A stretch of DNA of 40,349 bases from Candidatus Doudnabacteria bacterium RIFCSPHIGHO2_02_FULL_46_11 (GTDB lineage: Bacteria > Patescibacteriota > Doudnabacteria > UBA920 > 2-02-FULL-46-11), in contig MFES01000001.1 of assembly GCA_001779955.1 (NCBI GenBank), positions 1 through 40,349 of the forward strand, given 5' to 3'. The notes below the pieces were generated by a model. It was not told the DNA's origin, made no database searches, and was given only the letters and a program-made list of their open reading frames with translations. The translations under genes and the position numbers were made by a program. Positions 23,438 through 31,613 of this stretch are shown piece after piece (the stretch's first letter is position 1; each line of letters begins with the position of its first letter).

Positions 23438-23708
23438 AACCGGGCGCGGTCAAGTGAATTAAAAGACGTAAATAAATTTAAAGAAGCGCCAAAAACAATA
23501 AGCGGGTAATTACATTATTTTAATATAAAAGGAGAGTGTGAGAACGCAGCAAACTTTGTACGACAATAATGCACAAGGCAAAGAATAGAATTAAAGGCTT
23601 GGTGTAGGAAAAGAGCTCTTCTCCGAGGTCTTCTCTGGCAATCCCCATTTGACAATTATCCACAGTTGTGATTTTTGGTTTCAGGGATGTTTCCGTTGGT
23701 GCCGCTAT
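23438..23708. other. AT-rich intergenic region with one perfect DnaA-box word
   Basis: No convincing gene. It holds TTATCCACA at 23656-23664 (the DnaA-box consensus). It also holds an AAAGGAGAG ribosome-like site followed by a 16-codon GTG frame near 23539, which may be chance. The last 70 bases lie just downstream of the cysteine desulfurase gene. Confidence 0.45.
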
Positions 23709-24851
23709 TTATCCGCCGCGTAATTTATTAATTTCATTTTTTACTATTGATGCCGCCTCTGCTACTTCCCTATCCTCCGTATCAATACCCAAACTCAAAC
23801 GCAAAGATCCTGAATATTTTTTTATATCAATGCCAAGCGCTTCTAAAACTGGCGAAACCTTAACGGCGCCGGTGCTGCAAGCGCTTCCCGGCGACGAAGC
23901 AAGGCCAGCCCTGTCTAAAGCGATATTTAGTATCTGTGGGTCTATCCCTTCGAACGAAAAATGAGCAATATGTGGAACGGACGATGATGATTGACTGTTT
24001 AGAATGACGCCAGGAACGCTGGCTTGTATTTTTTTGAGCAAATCGTTGCGCAGTTTCCTAACTTTTTCTCTAGGCCAATCTTTGGACAGTTTAAGAGCCT
24101 TGGCCAGCCCAGCGATAAGAATTGTGCTTTCAGTACCCGCCCGTTTCCCCCATTCTTGAAAACCCACGAACTGCGGACTCAAATTAGCTCTGGAATTTAC
24201 GTATAAAAAACCAACGCCTTTCGGCCCATAAAGCTTATAACCACTGCCTGTAATTAAGTCGGCATTAAGCTCGCCGACATTAACATCAAGCCATCCCAGA
24301 CCTTGGGCGGCGTCTGTATGAAACAGTGTTTTTGGATTCTTGGCTTTAACCACTCCTGCCAGCTCGGCAATATTTTGCACCGTGCCGGTCTCATGATTAG
24401 CATAAATAATAGAAACCAGGGCTGTATTTTCTTTTATCGAATTTTCCAGACTAGCAACATTTACCAGCCCGTCTTTACCGACCTCTACCCAACTCACCTC
24501 AAGGCCCATACTTTCTAAAAACCTAGCTTGCTCGTAAATACTGGGATGTTCTATCTTCGATATAACCAAATGGGGCTTCTGACCCTTAATACGAAGGTAT
24601 TCAAGCACTCCGCGCAAGGCCAAAAAATTAGATTCAGTGGCGCCACTAGTGAAAATTATTTCGTCGGTATTGGCGCCTATCGATTGTGCAATTGATAAAC
24701 GGGCATTATCGATGATTGCCCGAGCCGCTCTCCCCTCTTTGTGTAGTGAGGAAGCGTTGGCCCAAAATTTTTCCGCGCGCATCATTTCTTTTTTTACTTC
24801 CGGATGAAGGGGCGCGGCCGCGGCATAATCTAAATAAATCCGTTCGTTCAT
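23709..24851 (-). CDS. Cysteine desulfurase, NifS/IscS family
   Basis: 380 residues, PLP-dependent. It takes sulfur from cysteine for Fe-S clusters or tRNA thiolation. YLDYAAAAPLHPEV starts the protein; SGATESNFLALRG (about 69-81) binds PLP; HTDAAQGLGWLDV carries the conserved His/Asp; the PLP Lys is in GSGYKLYGPKGVGFLYV (about 205-221); and the persulfide Cys loop is SSPGSACSTGAVKVSPVLEAL (about 321-341). No iscU or mnmA is adjacent, so the pathway is open. It starts 7 bases after the protease gene upstream on the same strand, so they are likely cotranscribed. Confidence 0.94.
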   Translation of the reverse strand: MNERIYLDYAAAAPLHPEVKKEMMRAEKFWANASSLHKEGRAARAIIDNARLSIAQSIGANTDEIIFTSGATESNFLALRGVLEYLRIKGQKPHLVISKIEHPSIYEQARFLESMGLEVSWVEVGKDGLVNVASLENSIKENTALVSIIYANHETGTVQNIAELAGVVKAKNPKTLFHTDAAQGLGWLDVNVGELNADLITGSGYKLYGPKGVGFLYVNSRANLSPQFVGFQEWGKRAGTESTILIAGLAKALKLSKDWPREKVRKLRNDLLKKIQASVPGVILNSQSSSSVPHIAHFSFEGIDPQILNIALDRAGLASSPGSACSTGAVKVSPVLEALGIDIKKYSGSLRLSLGIDTEDREVAEAASIVKNEINKLRGG

Positions 24852-24858
24852 AGTGGGG

Positions 24859-25674
24859 TCAGTTTAATTCGCACTCCAATTTAAGAGCATTTAAATCTTC
24901 GTGCGTGATGACGAGATTGCCGGTTTCCTGCTCTTTCATAAGATAGTACATGACGGATTTTGGATTTTCAACATGCTCCAAGTTCAGGGCATGGCCGAAC
25001 TCGTGGGCCAGGACCAACCTTAAATCCGACAACTCTTCAAACTGGTAAATGTTAATTTCCTGACCATCATACTGTCCCTGGTCAAAAATGCGCGCCACAT
25101 TGAATTTTTGATTGTAGGTGGACACAGTCAAATTGTGCCTTTCCACCAATTCATTCAGTCGGTCTGCCAAAGCCCTAAGTTTATTAGCCATTATCGCAAG
25201 TTCTATTTGCTCATCCCTCAAGCGATTGTAATCCTCGCGTGGCGCCCCTCCCCTACTATTCCAATACCCAACCTCTGCTTCATGGCGCAACAGCCTCGCT
25301 TCGTATTGGTCATTCAGAGTGGTGTACTCAAGCTCCAGGGCGCTGTAAGAAGAGTCGCTGACAGTTATCTTTTCGCGGAGCTTTTTTTCTTCCACAGTAC
25401 GCTGTTGACGCTCGTCATAAATTAAATTTATTTTAAAAGCTGCCTGAGGGTCATAGCTAAAAAGCTGACGCGCGATCGGTTCTTCCCAAACTTCTTCCGT
25501 TTCCAACAGCAGTCCTTTAAATTTGTCCAAACTTACGCCAAAGCGCTCGTCAAACTCGCCGATTGAATAATAAAGCGGCTCGTCGCAGCGAGTTTTTTGG
25601 AATTGCATAAGGCTAGCCGTGGCCGCCAAAGCTATAACCAGAATTATCAGGATGGGTTTGATAAATCGAAACAT
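24859..25674 (-). CDS. Matrixin-like zinc metalloprotease, membrane-anchored
   Basis: 271 residues from the ATG at 25674 (MFRFIKPILIILV); a longer frame runs back through the R2 repeat and is unlikely. A single N-terminal membrane helix (about 7-23) is followed by a coiled, charged region (about 90-175) and a C-terminal zinc site HEFGHALNLEH (HExxHxxxxxH) followed by the Met-turn-like SVMYYLM. This is the metzincin signature of matrixins; the enzyme should face outside the membrane. Substrate unknown. The R2 repeat lies between this start and the stop of the sunset-domain gene, and cysteine desulfurase follows after 7 bases. Confidence 0.83.
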   Translation of the reverse strand: MFRFIKPILIILVIALAATASLMQFQKTRCDEPLYYSIGEFDERFGVSLDKFKGLLLETEEVWEEPIARQLFSYDPQAAFKINLIYDERQQRTVEEKKLREKITVSDSSYSALELEYTTLNDQYEARLLRHEAEVGYWNSRGGAPREDYNRLRDEQIELAIMANKLRALADRLNELVERHNLTVSTYNQKFNVARIFDQGQYDGQEINIYQFEELSDLRLVLAHEFGHALNLEHVENPKSVMYYLMKEQETGNLVITHEDLNALKLECELN

Positions 25675-25676
25675 AC

Positions 25677-25725
25677 TTACAATACCTCGCGCGAATGCCC
25701 CGCGGTCTTGCCGTGGGGAGGGGTT
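25677..25725 (-). repeat. REP-like repeat R2, copy 2
   Basis: Minus-strand copy of the element at 19476-19523, differing at about three positions (one stem base is A for G, leaving one mismatch). It begins at the last base of the sunset-domain gene's TGA and ends just before the protease start. Confidence 0.85.
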
Positions 25726-26108
25726 CACCTTGAACTTTTCCGAAAACCGGCGGCTTGGGCTTCAGCCTCGGTGTTAAAGCACATTTCCGGGTCGGTGCGG
25801 TCATAAAATGAGCCGCCGGGAAGGTGATAAATCCTGCTCGATGAAGAAATATTACCTTTTATTCTGCAGACAACGCCGTTTTCCAGAATATTTTCGCCAA
25901 GCACGGCCTGTGATTGAATATCACCCCGCAAAATGGTAGAATGAATGGGTGATTTTTCAATATTTATAAGGGGTTGAACGCCTGCTCTGCCGCCAATTTT
26001 GCCCGTAAAAAAGCCAAGCAAAAATACGCAAGTAAACGTCGCAGACAGTAAGATTATCTTTTCATTCCGTTTTATAAATTCTTTCAAACTATTCATAAGA
26101 GGGATCAT
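25725..26108 (-). CDS. Sunset-domain protein with N-terminal membrane anchor
   Basis: 127 residues. A basic stretch and a membrane helix (about 17-36) precede a short extracytoplasmic region. The C-terminal ~45 residues are a sunset domain: CRIKGNISSSSRIYHLPGG, then FYDRTDPEMCF and TEAEAQAAGFRKS. The domain is a small cysteine-containing module often found at the end of secreted nucleases and CPR envelope proteins; its role is unknown. TATAAT lies 6 bases before the ATG with TTGAGA 17 bases further up, so the message is probably leaderless. It heads the transcript containing the metalloprotease and cysteine desulfurase genes. Confidence 0.82.
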   Translation of the reverse strand: MIPLMNSLKEFIKRNEKIILLSATFTCVFLLGFFTGKIGGRAGVQPLINIEKSPIHSTILRGDIQSQAVLGENILENGVVCRIKGNISSSSRIYHLPGGSFYDRTDPEMCFNTEAEAQAAGFRKSSR

Positions 26109-26143
26109 GCTCTAATTATAGTATGCTTTACTACACTTCTCAA
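26109..26143. promoter_or_regulatory. Divergent leaderless promoters, sunset-domain gene and RNA methyltransferase
   Basis: On the minus strand TTGAGA (26143-26138), a 17-base spacer and TATAAT (26120-26115), 6 bases before the ATG at 26108. The -35 lies inside the opposite gene. The plus-strand gene starts at 26123, with TGCTCTAAT as a possible extended -10. Confidence 0.7.
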
Positions 26144-27517
26144 TCAGAGTCGGCACGCGCCGGGGACGCCAGCGAAGAGGAAGCAAGCCAGCCGACACCA
26201 CTTGTAGCAAATATCCCCGAGGGCGCGAATTCCGATTCGAGAACTCTTTACGCCTTCATCCTAGGTCGCGTCTATACCCTGTCTTTAGCTGAAGTAATCC
26301 AAGTACTCGGCACGCTGGCTGTGGATTTCCGCGTCAAAACCGTTGCTCCGGAAATTGCTCTAATAGAAACAACGGAAAAATTAAAAATTGGCGCCCTTCA
26401 GGACAGGCTTGGCGGCACCATAAAAATTGTTGAGATAATAGACACCCTCAATCGCCGTCAAAAAGACTGGCCGAGCGATCTTTTAAAAGATTATTTAGAC
26501 TTCAATATTCTGCGCGACAAGTATCTGGCACAAGGCTCGACCGGCAAGACGCAGATCGGAGTTTCAATATATATTATGGACCCGGAAATCCGGATCCCCT
26601 TCTCCGAACCGAAACGCGTAGCGACTCTTCTAAAAAAATATCTGCAGTCGCACGAAATTTCGGTGCGTTTTGTAATGCCCGAACCGCCGTCAACCAATCT
26701 GCCCAGCGTAGTTGTAACGAATAACAACCTTCTCGAAAAAGGAGCAGAATTCGTTATCTTGCTCGGCAAACAAAACCTTTCCATCGGTAAAACTTTGAGC
26801 GTGCAGGACTTCGAGGATTACGGACGGCGCGATTACCAACGCCCGTTTCGGGACTTAAAAATGGGCATGCTTCCGCCCAAGGTTGCCCAAATAATGATAA
26901 ACATGGCGAACCTAAAGAAGGGTGAACATATGCTCGACCCTTTCTGCGGTGGAGGAACTATTCTACAAGAAGCCCTACTAATGGATATTAATGCCGTTGG
27001 CTCCGACATTGATGTAAACGCTATCCGCGGAGCAGAAAGCAACTTGGCCTGGTTTAGAAACAGATATAACATCCCTTTCGGCCGGTACCAAATTCTGAAG
27101 CTCGATGCCGCTTCCGAGCTGACGCGCGAGTTTAAGCCTGATAATTTTGACGCCATAGTCACCGAGGGCTGGCTTGGCCCGCTTTACGGATCATTCCCCA
27201 AGGAATCCGAAATAAAGAAAAACTTCAAGGATATTTTAGAGGTTTACCTAAAAGCCTTTGGCCAGTTTAGCCAAGTGCTTAAAAAAAACGGCACGGTTGT
27301 TATCTCTCTTCCGGCTTACCGACAAGAAAAGGATAGGTATGTTTTTATGCCCACTCTTGACTTTATCGAAAAATTGGGTTATATTAGACAGGATCCAATA
27401 CCGTTAGAGACCCTTGAAAAATATAAGTTTTTAAAGGTTACAGACCGCAAAACCATTATCTACGATCGCAAAGATCAGGTAGTGGCCCGGGAGATTGTGA
27501 TAATTAAACTTCAATAA
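26123..27517 (+). CDS. Putative RNA methyltransferase, Trm11/Trm-G10 (UPF0020) type
   Basis: 464 residues. The C-terminal Rossmann methyltransferase begins near 265: HMLDPFCGGGTILQEALLMDINAVGSDID gives SAM-binding motifs I and II. The catalytic position usually held by (D/N)PPY reads VTEGWLGPLYG (about 350-360), an E-x-W-L-G-P variant. The N-terminal half starts with a low-complexity tail, then LYAFILGRVYTLSLAEVIQVL, as in Trm11-like proteins; a THUMP domain is not obvious. The likely role is tRNA guanosine N2-methylation, by family. The start is uncertain: the first ATG lies at the promoter's predicted +1, and the Ser/Glu-rich first 30 residues could be extra. Confidence 0.78.
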   Translation: MLYYTSQSESARAGDASEEEASQPTPLVANIPEGANSDSRTLYAFILGRVYTLSLAEVIQVLGTLAVDFRVKTVAPEIALIETTEKLKIGALQDRLGGTIKIVEIIDTLNRRQKDWPSDLLKDYLDFNILRDKYLAQGSTGKTQIGVSIYIMDPEIRIPFSEPKRVATLLKKYLQSHEISVRFVMPEPPSTNLPSVVVTNNNLLEKGAEFVILLGKQNLSIGKTLSVQDFEDYGRRDYQRPFRDLKMGMLPPKVAQIMINMANLKKGEHMLDPFCGGGTILQEALLMDINAVGSDIDVNAIRGAESNLAWFRNRYNIPFGRYQILKLDAASELTREFKPDNFDAIVTEGWLGPLYGSFPKESEIKKNFKDILEVYLKAFGQFSQVLKKNGTVVISLPAYRQEKDRYVFMPTLDFIEKLGYIRQDPIPLETLEKYKFLKVTDRKTIIYDRKDQVVAREIVIIKLQ

Positions 27518-27615
27518 TCAAACCTCAAGCCCCAAATAAACCTCAACCCTCAAATTTCAAATAGCTTTTCCCGATTTTGAAGTTTGGATGTTGAAGTTTG
27601 AAGCGTTAGCGACTT

Positions 27616-27897
27616 ATGGCCCACAAAAAAGCCGGCGGCAGTACCCAATACGGCCGCGACAGTAATCCAAAATATTTAGGAGTCAAAAAATTCGGCGGTG
27701 AAAAAGTCGGCGTAGGCGACATTATTATCCGCCAGCGCGGCTCCAAATTCCGCGCCGGAAAAAACGTCTCCTCCGGAAAAGACGACACGCTTTTTGCGAT
27801 GGCCGCCGGAGTAGTCAAATTCTCAAAACGAAAAACTCTTAAATTCACCGGTGCTCTTAGCCGGGTACGAATCGTCAGCGTTCTGCCTAAAAGCTAA
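27616..27897 (+). CDS. rpmA: 50S ribosomal protein L27
   Basis: 93 residues. The N-terminus MAHKKAGGSTQYGRDSNPKYLG fits L27 that starts mature without a cleaved extension. RQRGSKFRAGKNVSSGKDDTLFAMAAGVVKF is the conserved core. L27 touches the peptidyl-transferase centre. The usual partner rplU (L21) is not adjacent. The 98 bases upstream hold AT-rich imperfect repeats (AACCTCAA, TTGAAGTTT words) and no gene. A strong hairpin shared with the facing rplI follows. Confidence 0.96.
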   Translation: MAHKKAGGSTQYGRDSNPKYLGVKKFGGEKVGVGDIIIRQRGSKFRAGKNVSSGKDDTLFAMAAGVVKFSKRKTLKFTGALSRVRIVSVLPKS

Positions 27898-27910
27898 CGT
27901 CTTGATATAA

Positions 27911-27976
27911 CAAAAAACCGCCTCCCTGCACTTCGTAGCCGAGTCAGACTCGGCGCAGTAGTGGCGGTTTTTTTGT
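27911..27976. terminator. Bidirectional terminator with embedded repeat R3, copy 1
   Basis: AAAAAACCGCC pairs with GGCGGTTTTTT, enclosing CTGCACTTCGTAG and a second hairpin GCCGAG-TCAGA-CTCGGC. It sits between the convergent rpmA and rplI genes. The CTGCACTTCGTAG word recurs in the hairpin at 34402-34465. Confidence 0.85.
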
Positions 27977-27977
27977 T

Positions 27978-28424
27978 TTAAACAATCTCTATTTTAACTT
28001 TAAGTGTTGGTCTTAAACCCGGTCCGAGATTTAGCCCCACCAGATGTTCGCCCGCTTTTTTTAAGGCATGCGGCAACTCCACCTGCTTGGCCGAAACTTC
28101 CAGCTGCGTTTTCTCTTTTAAGGCCTGGGCGATATCGTGGGCGCTGATACTGCCGAAAATTGTCCCTGACTTATCGCCCTTTCTGGCAAACGACAAAGTT
28201 ATATCTTTCAGTTTGCCGCCTAATTTTTTAAACTGCTGTTCATGTTTATCTCTTTCGGACAGGCGTCTTTTCTCGGCTTGCTCAATCTCATTTAGGCGGC
28301 TGGCTGTGGCCTGCTCGGCTAAACCTTTCGGAAAAAGAAAATTCCGGGCATATCCCTCGGAAACATCTTTAACGTCATTCTTTCTGCCAATACTCTTGAT
28401 ATCTTTGGTCAATATTACCTTCAT
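27978..28424 (-). CDS. rplI: 50S ribosomal protein L9
   Basis: 148 residues, full length. The N-terminal domain MKVILTKDIKSIGRKNDVKDVSEGYARNFLFPKGLA carries the L9 signature; a connecting helix (about 40-75) and a C-terminal domain (SGTIFGSISAHDIAQAL, about 85-101) follow. It is the last gene of a minus-strand run prfB-ftsE-ftsX-rplI and ends at the shared terminator. The usual rpsF-ssb-rpsR context is absent here. Confidence 0.96.
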   Translation of the reverse strand: MKVILTKDIKSIGRKNDVKDVSEGYARNFLFPKGLAEQATASRLNEIEQAEKRRLSERDKHEQQFKKLGGKLKDITLSFARKGDKSGTIFGSISAHDIAQALKEKTQLEVSAKQVELPHALKKAGEHLVGLNLGPGLRPTLKVKIEIV

Positions 28425-28451
28425 ACGATTGCAATTGAAAATTCACGAATT

Positions 28452-29363
28452 CTACTCGTGCAGGTATTTCCTTACGGCAAAGGTACTGCTCAATACTCCA
28501 AGAACCAAACCCAAGAACAACTGAACCGCCACTAACTGCCAAAGAAGTCCGGAATTAACTGAAGTGAGGTTAAGGCTAATGCCAAGATAGTCGTTCATCT
28601 TCGGCACAAATGAGGAAAGAAGCGGAAGCAAAACAGCCATAGTAATAAGTACGGCGACCAAACCGTAAATAATGCCTTCGATAATAAAAGGCCAGCGAAT
28701 ATAGGCGTTAGTCGCGCCCACAAGCCGCATTATTTCTATCTCCTCGCGGCGATTATAAATCGTGAGCCTGATGGTATTGTACATTACCAAAACCGACACG
28801 AGAGCAAAAAGAATGGCAAGCACCGTTCCGCCGCGAGCGAGCCCGCTGGTTAGCTTGCCAAGTGTCTCTATTGCCCGGCGGTTATCCTCAAAATTAATTT
28901 CATGGACTGCCGGTGCGGCCTCGGCCTTCAGAGTGTTTGATATGCTTTCGTATTTGCTTATATCAGTCGCTTTGATAACCAAGGAAGGAAATAAAGGATT
29001 CTCGTCTAACTCTTTTATGGCCTCAATTATGCCTATATCATCCTTATGGCGCTTTTGGAATTCCAAATAGGCCTCGTCAGCGCTTATATAGCGCGTACTG
29101 GCCACATCAGGCAGTTGCTTAACCCTTTCTTCGTAATTTCTTATTACTGACTCTTCCGTGCCGAGCTCAAAATCAACAGAAATGTCCACCTTATCCTTAA
29201 TGCTGTCAAGCGACAAATTCGTTAAAAAACTCAAAACTAATAAAATGCTTATGACCGACAAAGTTACGGTCATTACGGCAATGGCTGCGGCCGAAAGCCA
29301 AACATGTCGCCAAAAATTTTGCCAGCCGTTTTTTATCACTCTTAGTAAGGTAATCTTGCCCAT
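28452..29363 (-). CDS. ftsX: Cell division ABC transporter permease FtsX
   Basis: 303 residues. A basic N-terminus (MGKITLLRVIKNGWQNFWRH), a first membrane helix (about 22-48), an extracytoplasmic domain (about 50-165), then three helices (about 172-200, 222-250, 272-297) give the FtsX topology. VLVMYNTIRLTIYNRREEIEIMRLVGATNAYIRWPF is the family's cytoplasmic block. With FtsE it transmits ATP hydrolysis to murein hydrolases at the septum; the EnvC/M23 protein at 18163-19476 is a candidate partner. It lies 64 bases after ftsE and 27 before rplI. Confidence 0.95.
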   Translation of the reverse strand: MGKITLLRVIKNGWQNFWRHVWLSAAAIAVMTVTLSVISILLVLSFLTNLSLDSIKDKVDISVDFELGTEESVIRNYEERVKQLPDVASTRYISADEAYLEFQKRHKDDIGIIEAIKELDENPLFPSLVIKATDISKYESISNTLKAEAAPAVHEINFEDNRRAIETLGKLTSGLARGGTVLAILFALVSVLVMYNTIRLTIYNRREEIEIMRLVGATNAYIRWPFIIEGIIYGLVAVLITMAVLLPLLSSFVPKMNDYLGISLNLTSVNSGLLWQLVAVQLFLGLVLGVLSSTFAVRKYLHE

Positions 29364-29427
29364 AATATTGCTTGCCTAGCGCCTGTCCTGCCTGCCGGCA
29401 GTCGTGAGGCGGAAAAATTTAAAAAAA

Positions 29428-30108
29428 TTATAATCGATACCTGCCGTGCTGCTCGTCTGAAGCAACGCGTCCATGCTCGAGCGTGACCACGCGTTTTTTA
29501 ATTGAATTCACCAATTCCCTGGCGTGCGTGGCCAAGACCACGGTCGTGCCGTAATGATTGATTTTAAGAAGGAGTTGAACAATTTCCCAGGCATTTATGG
29601 AATCGAGGTTGCCGGTAGGTTCATCGGCCAAAAGCAATATGGGTTTATGAGCCAGGGCCCGGGCAATGGCCACCCTTTGCTTTTCACCTCCCGACAGTTC
29701 AGCCGGAAAAGAATCAAGCCTGCCCTCCATACCGACAAGCTCTAAAATTTTTGGGACCTCGTGCTCTATTTTACTCGCTTCATACCCGCCCACTTCCATG
29801 GCAAAGGCCACATTTTCAAAAACAGTCTTCTTCGGCAAAAGCTTGATGTCTTGATAAACTACGCCTATCTTTCGCCGAAGGAAGGGCAGATCCTCATTAG
29901 TCAAATCTTTAATGCTCAGCTTCTCGATAAAAACATCACCTTCATCCGGTTTGTCCTGACCGGTCATTAATCGAAGCATTGACGACTTACCGGCGCCCGA
30001 TTGGCCGACGATGGAAATAAACTCGCCGGGCGCAACCTCAAAATCCACCTCATTCAGGGCGCGTATATCGGGCGGATAAATTTTACTCACTTTGTGAAAT
30101 TTCAGCAT
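29428..30108 (-). CDS. ftsE: Cell division ATP-binding protein FtsE
   Basis: 226 residues from the ATG at 30108, which gives the standard start MLKFHKVSKIYP; a longer frame to 30204 runs through a repeat and has no support. Walker A is GQSGAGKSS, the Q-loop VYQDIKLLP, the signature LSGGEKQRVAIARAL and Walker B LLLADEPTGNLD, followed by the switch His in LATHARELV. The ATPase partner of FtsX. No clear ribosome site is seen. The gap to prfB carries a palindromic repeat related to R4. Confidence 0.95.
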   Translation of the reverse strand: MLKFHKVSKIYPPDIRALNEVDFEVAPGEFISIVGQSGAGKSSMLRLMTGQDKPDEGDVFIEKLSIKDLTNEDLPFLRRKIGVVYQDIKLLPKKTVFENVAFAMEVGGYEASKIEHEVPKILELVGMEGRLDSFPAELSGGEKQRVAIARALAHKPILLLADEPTGNLDSINAWEIVQLLLKINHYGTTVVLATHARELVNSIKKRVVTLEHGRVASDEQHGRYRL

Positions 30109-30191
30109 ATTGTGAGGGACAACCTTACGGCCTATCGGCCTACGTTTTCCCTTCCCAACTCCGCTACGTTCCGTTCCCTCCCTTTCGATAA

Positions 30192-30225
30192 GGATTGCTC
30201 GCACCGGCTAAGCCGGATGCTCGCA
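30192..30225. repeat. Palindromic repeat R4, degenerate copy 3
   Basis: GCTCG..CCGGCTAAGCCGG..GCTCGC follows the pattern of the R4 elements at 36898-36983 and 38611-38769 (GCTCGG.CTGGC.AAGCCAGA.CCTCGCTGG). It lies between prfB and ftsE. Confidence 0.6.
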
Positions 30226-30244
30226 AGTGAAACATTTAAGCGAA

Positions 30245-31346
30245 CTAAGGGGTCAGTTTGTTACTTTGTAAATTCTTTTCTATAAAAGTATCCAAATCGC
30301 CGTCTAAAACTTTTTCCACGTCGCTGGTTTCATAATCGGTACGGTGATCTTTGACTAGTTTGTAGGGGTGAAGCACGTATGATCTAATCTGGTTTCCCCA
30401 CTCCGGAGAATGGAATTCGCCGCGGATAGCCTTTTTTTCTTTCTGATGTTCCTCTTCTTGGCGCTTGGCCAACCTCGCTCGAAGGACTTCCATGGCCTTT
30501 TCCTTATTCTGATGCTGTGAGCGCTCGTTTTGAATGGACACTGTAATATTGGTCGGAATGTGCGTTATTCTAATGGCCGAATAAGTGGTATTAACGCTCT
30601 GTCCGCCGTGCCCGCTTGAAGTGTTGGCCTCGATATTCAAGTCTTTTTCGTCTATTTCCAGCTCTTTTTGCGGAATCTCGGGCAGGACCTCGACTAAGGC
30701 AAAAGAAGTTTCTCGGGTGTGCGACGGGTTGTAAGGGCTTAAACGTACTAGGCGGTGCACGCCAGCCTCGTTTTTAAGAAATCCGTAGGCTTTTTCTCCT
30801 TTAACTTCAAGCACTGCGCTTTTAATTCCGGCTTCGCCACCTTCAGATTTGGAAATTAAATCCGTATCCCAGCCCTTCGATTCTGTAAAACGCAGGTACA
30901 TGCGCAAAAGCATTTCCGCAAAATCCTGCGCATCGGTGCCACCGGCGCCCGCGTGTATGGCCAGCACGGCGTTATAATTATCATATTGACCTGTAAAGAG
31001 CGTTCTTAACTCCAGTTCGTTAAATGATTCTTCAAGCTCTGCTATATGCCTTGATAAATCCTGCTCCAGTTTTTCGTCATTTTCTGATAACTTCAACAGA
31101 TCATCCGCGTCGGCGAATTCTTTGTCTAACTTCTGCCAAAACTCTATTTCCTTTTTTAGATTATCGGCAAGTTTTGCCTTTTTGCCCGCCTCATCCTGAT
31201 TCACCCAAAAAATTGGGTTACTCATCTGGTCCTCTATTTCAAGCAGTTTTTGTTTGCTCTGGGCAAGTTCAAAAATGCCCCCTTAGAGCCTCGGCTCTAT
31301 CGCGAAGTTCATTTAGCCTCGCTTTTATTTCTGATACATCCGACAT
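30245..31346 (-). CDS. prfB: Peptide chain release factor 2 with programmed +1 frameshift
   Basis: 366 residues after frameshifting. A short first frame starts at ATG 31346 (MSDVSEIKARLNELRDRAEA) and reaches AGG GGG CAT TTT TGA A; the ribosome must slip +1 at TTT (31274-31272) past the T at 31271 to read GAA CTT, then continues to 30245. The internal Shine-Dalgarno-like AGGGGG three bases before the slip codon matches the classic RF2 autoregulatory site. Later motifs: HAGAGGTDAQDFAEMLLRMY, SSGHGGQSVNTTYSA with the catalytic GGQ, and the RF2-type anticodon tripeptide region SPYNPSHTRETSF. It recognises TGA and TAA, and shows that TGA is a stop in this organism. It is first in a prfB-ftsE-ftsX-rplI run. 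Confidence 0.97.
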
Positions 31347-31455
31347 TTACCCGCTTAAATTTCCTTAACTCGTTACTAAATATAAGTATCTTCCGCCTGT
31401 GCGTAACCATTCCATAATTTTTTTGATTCTCTGGAATTTTTGGCGGGTTATTTGT

Positions 31456-31484
31456 ATTATACCACACCCAGCATATCAGCCCAA
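31456..31484 (-). promoter_or_regulatory. Promoter of the prfB operon
   Basis: On the minus strand TTGGGC (31484-31479), a 17-base spacer and TATAAT (31461-31456), about 110 bases before prfB. The rest of 31347-31613 holds no gene. Confidence 0.6.
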
Positions 31485-31613
31485 ATATTCTTGGAATTCA
31501 ATTCGACAAAAAACTTTCTTGCAAATTCGCCTACTGTATTCTCAGTTTTCATTCTTATTTTTTAATCCAAAAATAAACAGGAGAATTATTTGGGATGTAT
31601 TGCTGGGCACATT

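Noticed and set aside
30109..30204. An N-terminal extension of FtsE
   Set aside because: The extension is the translation of a palindromic repeat region; FtsE proteins start at MLKFHKV.
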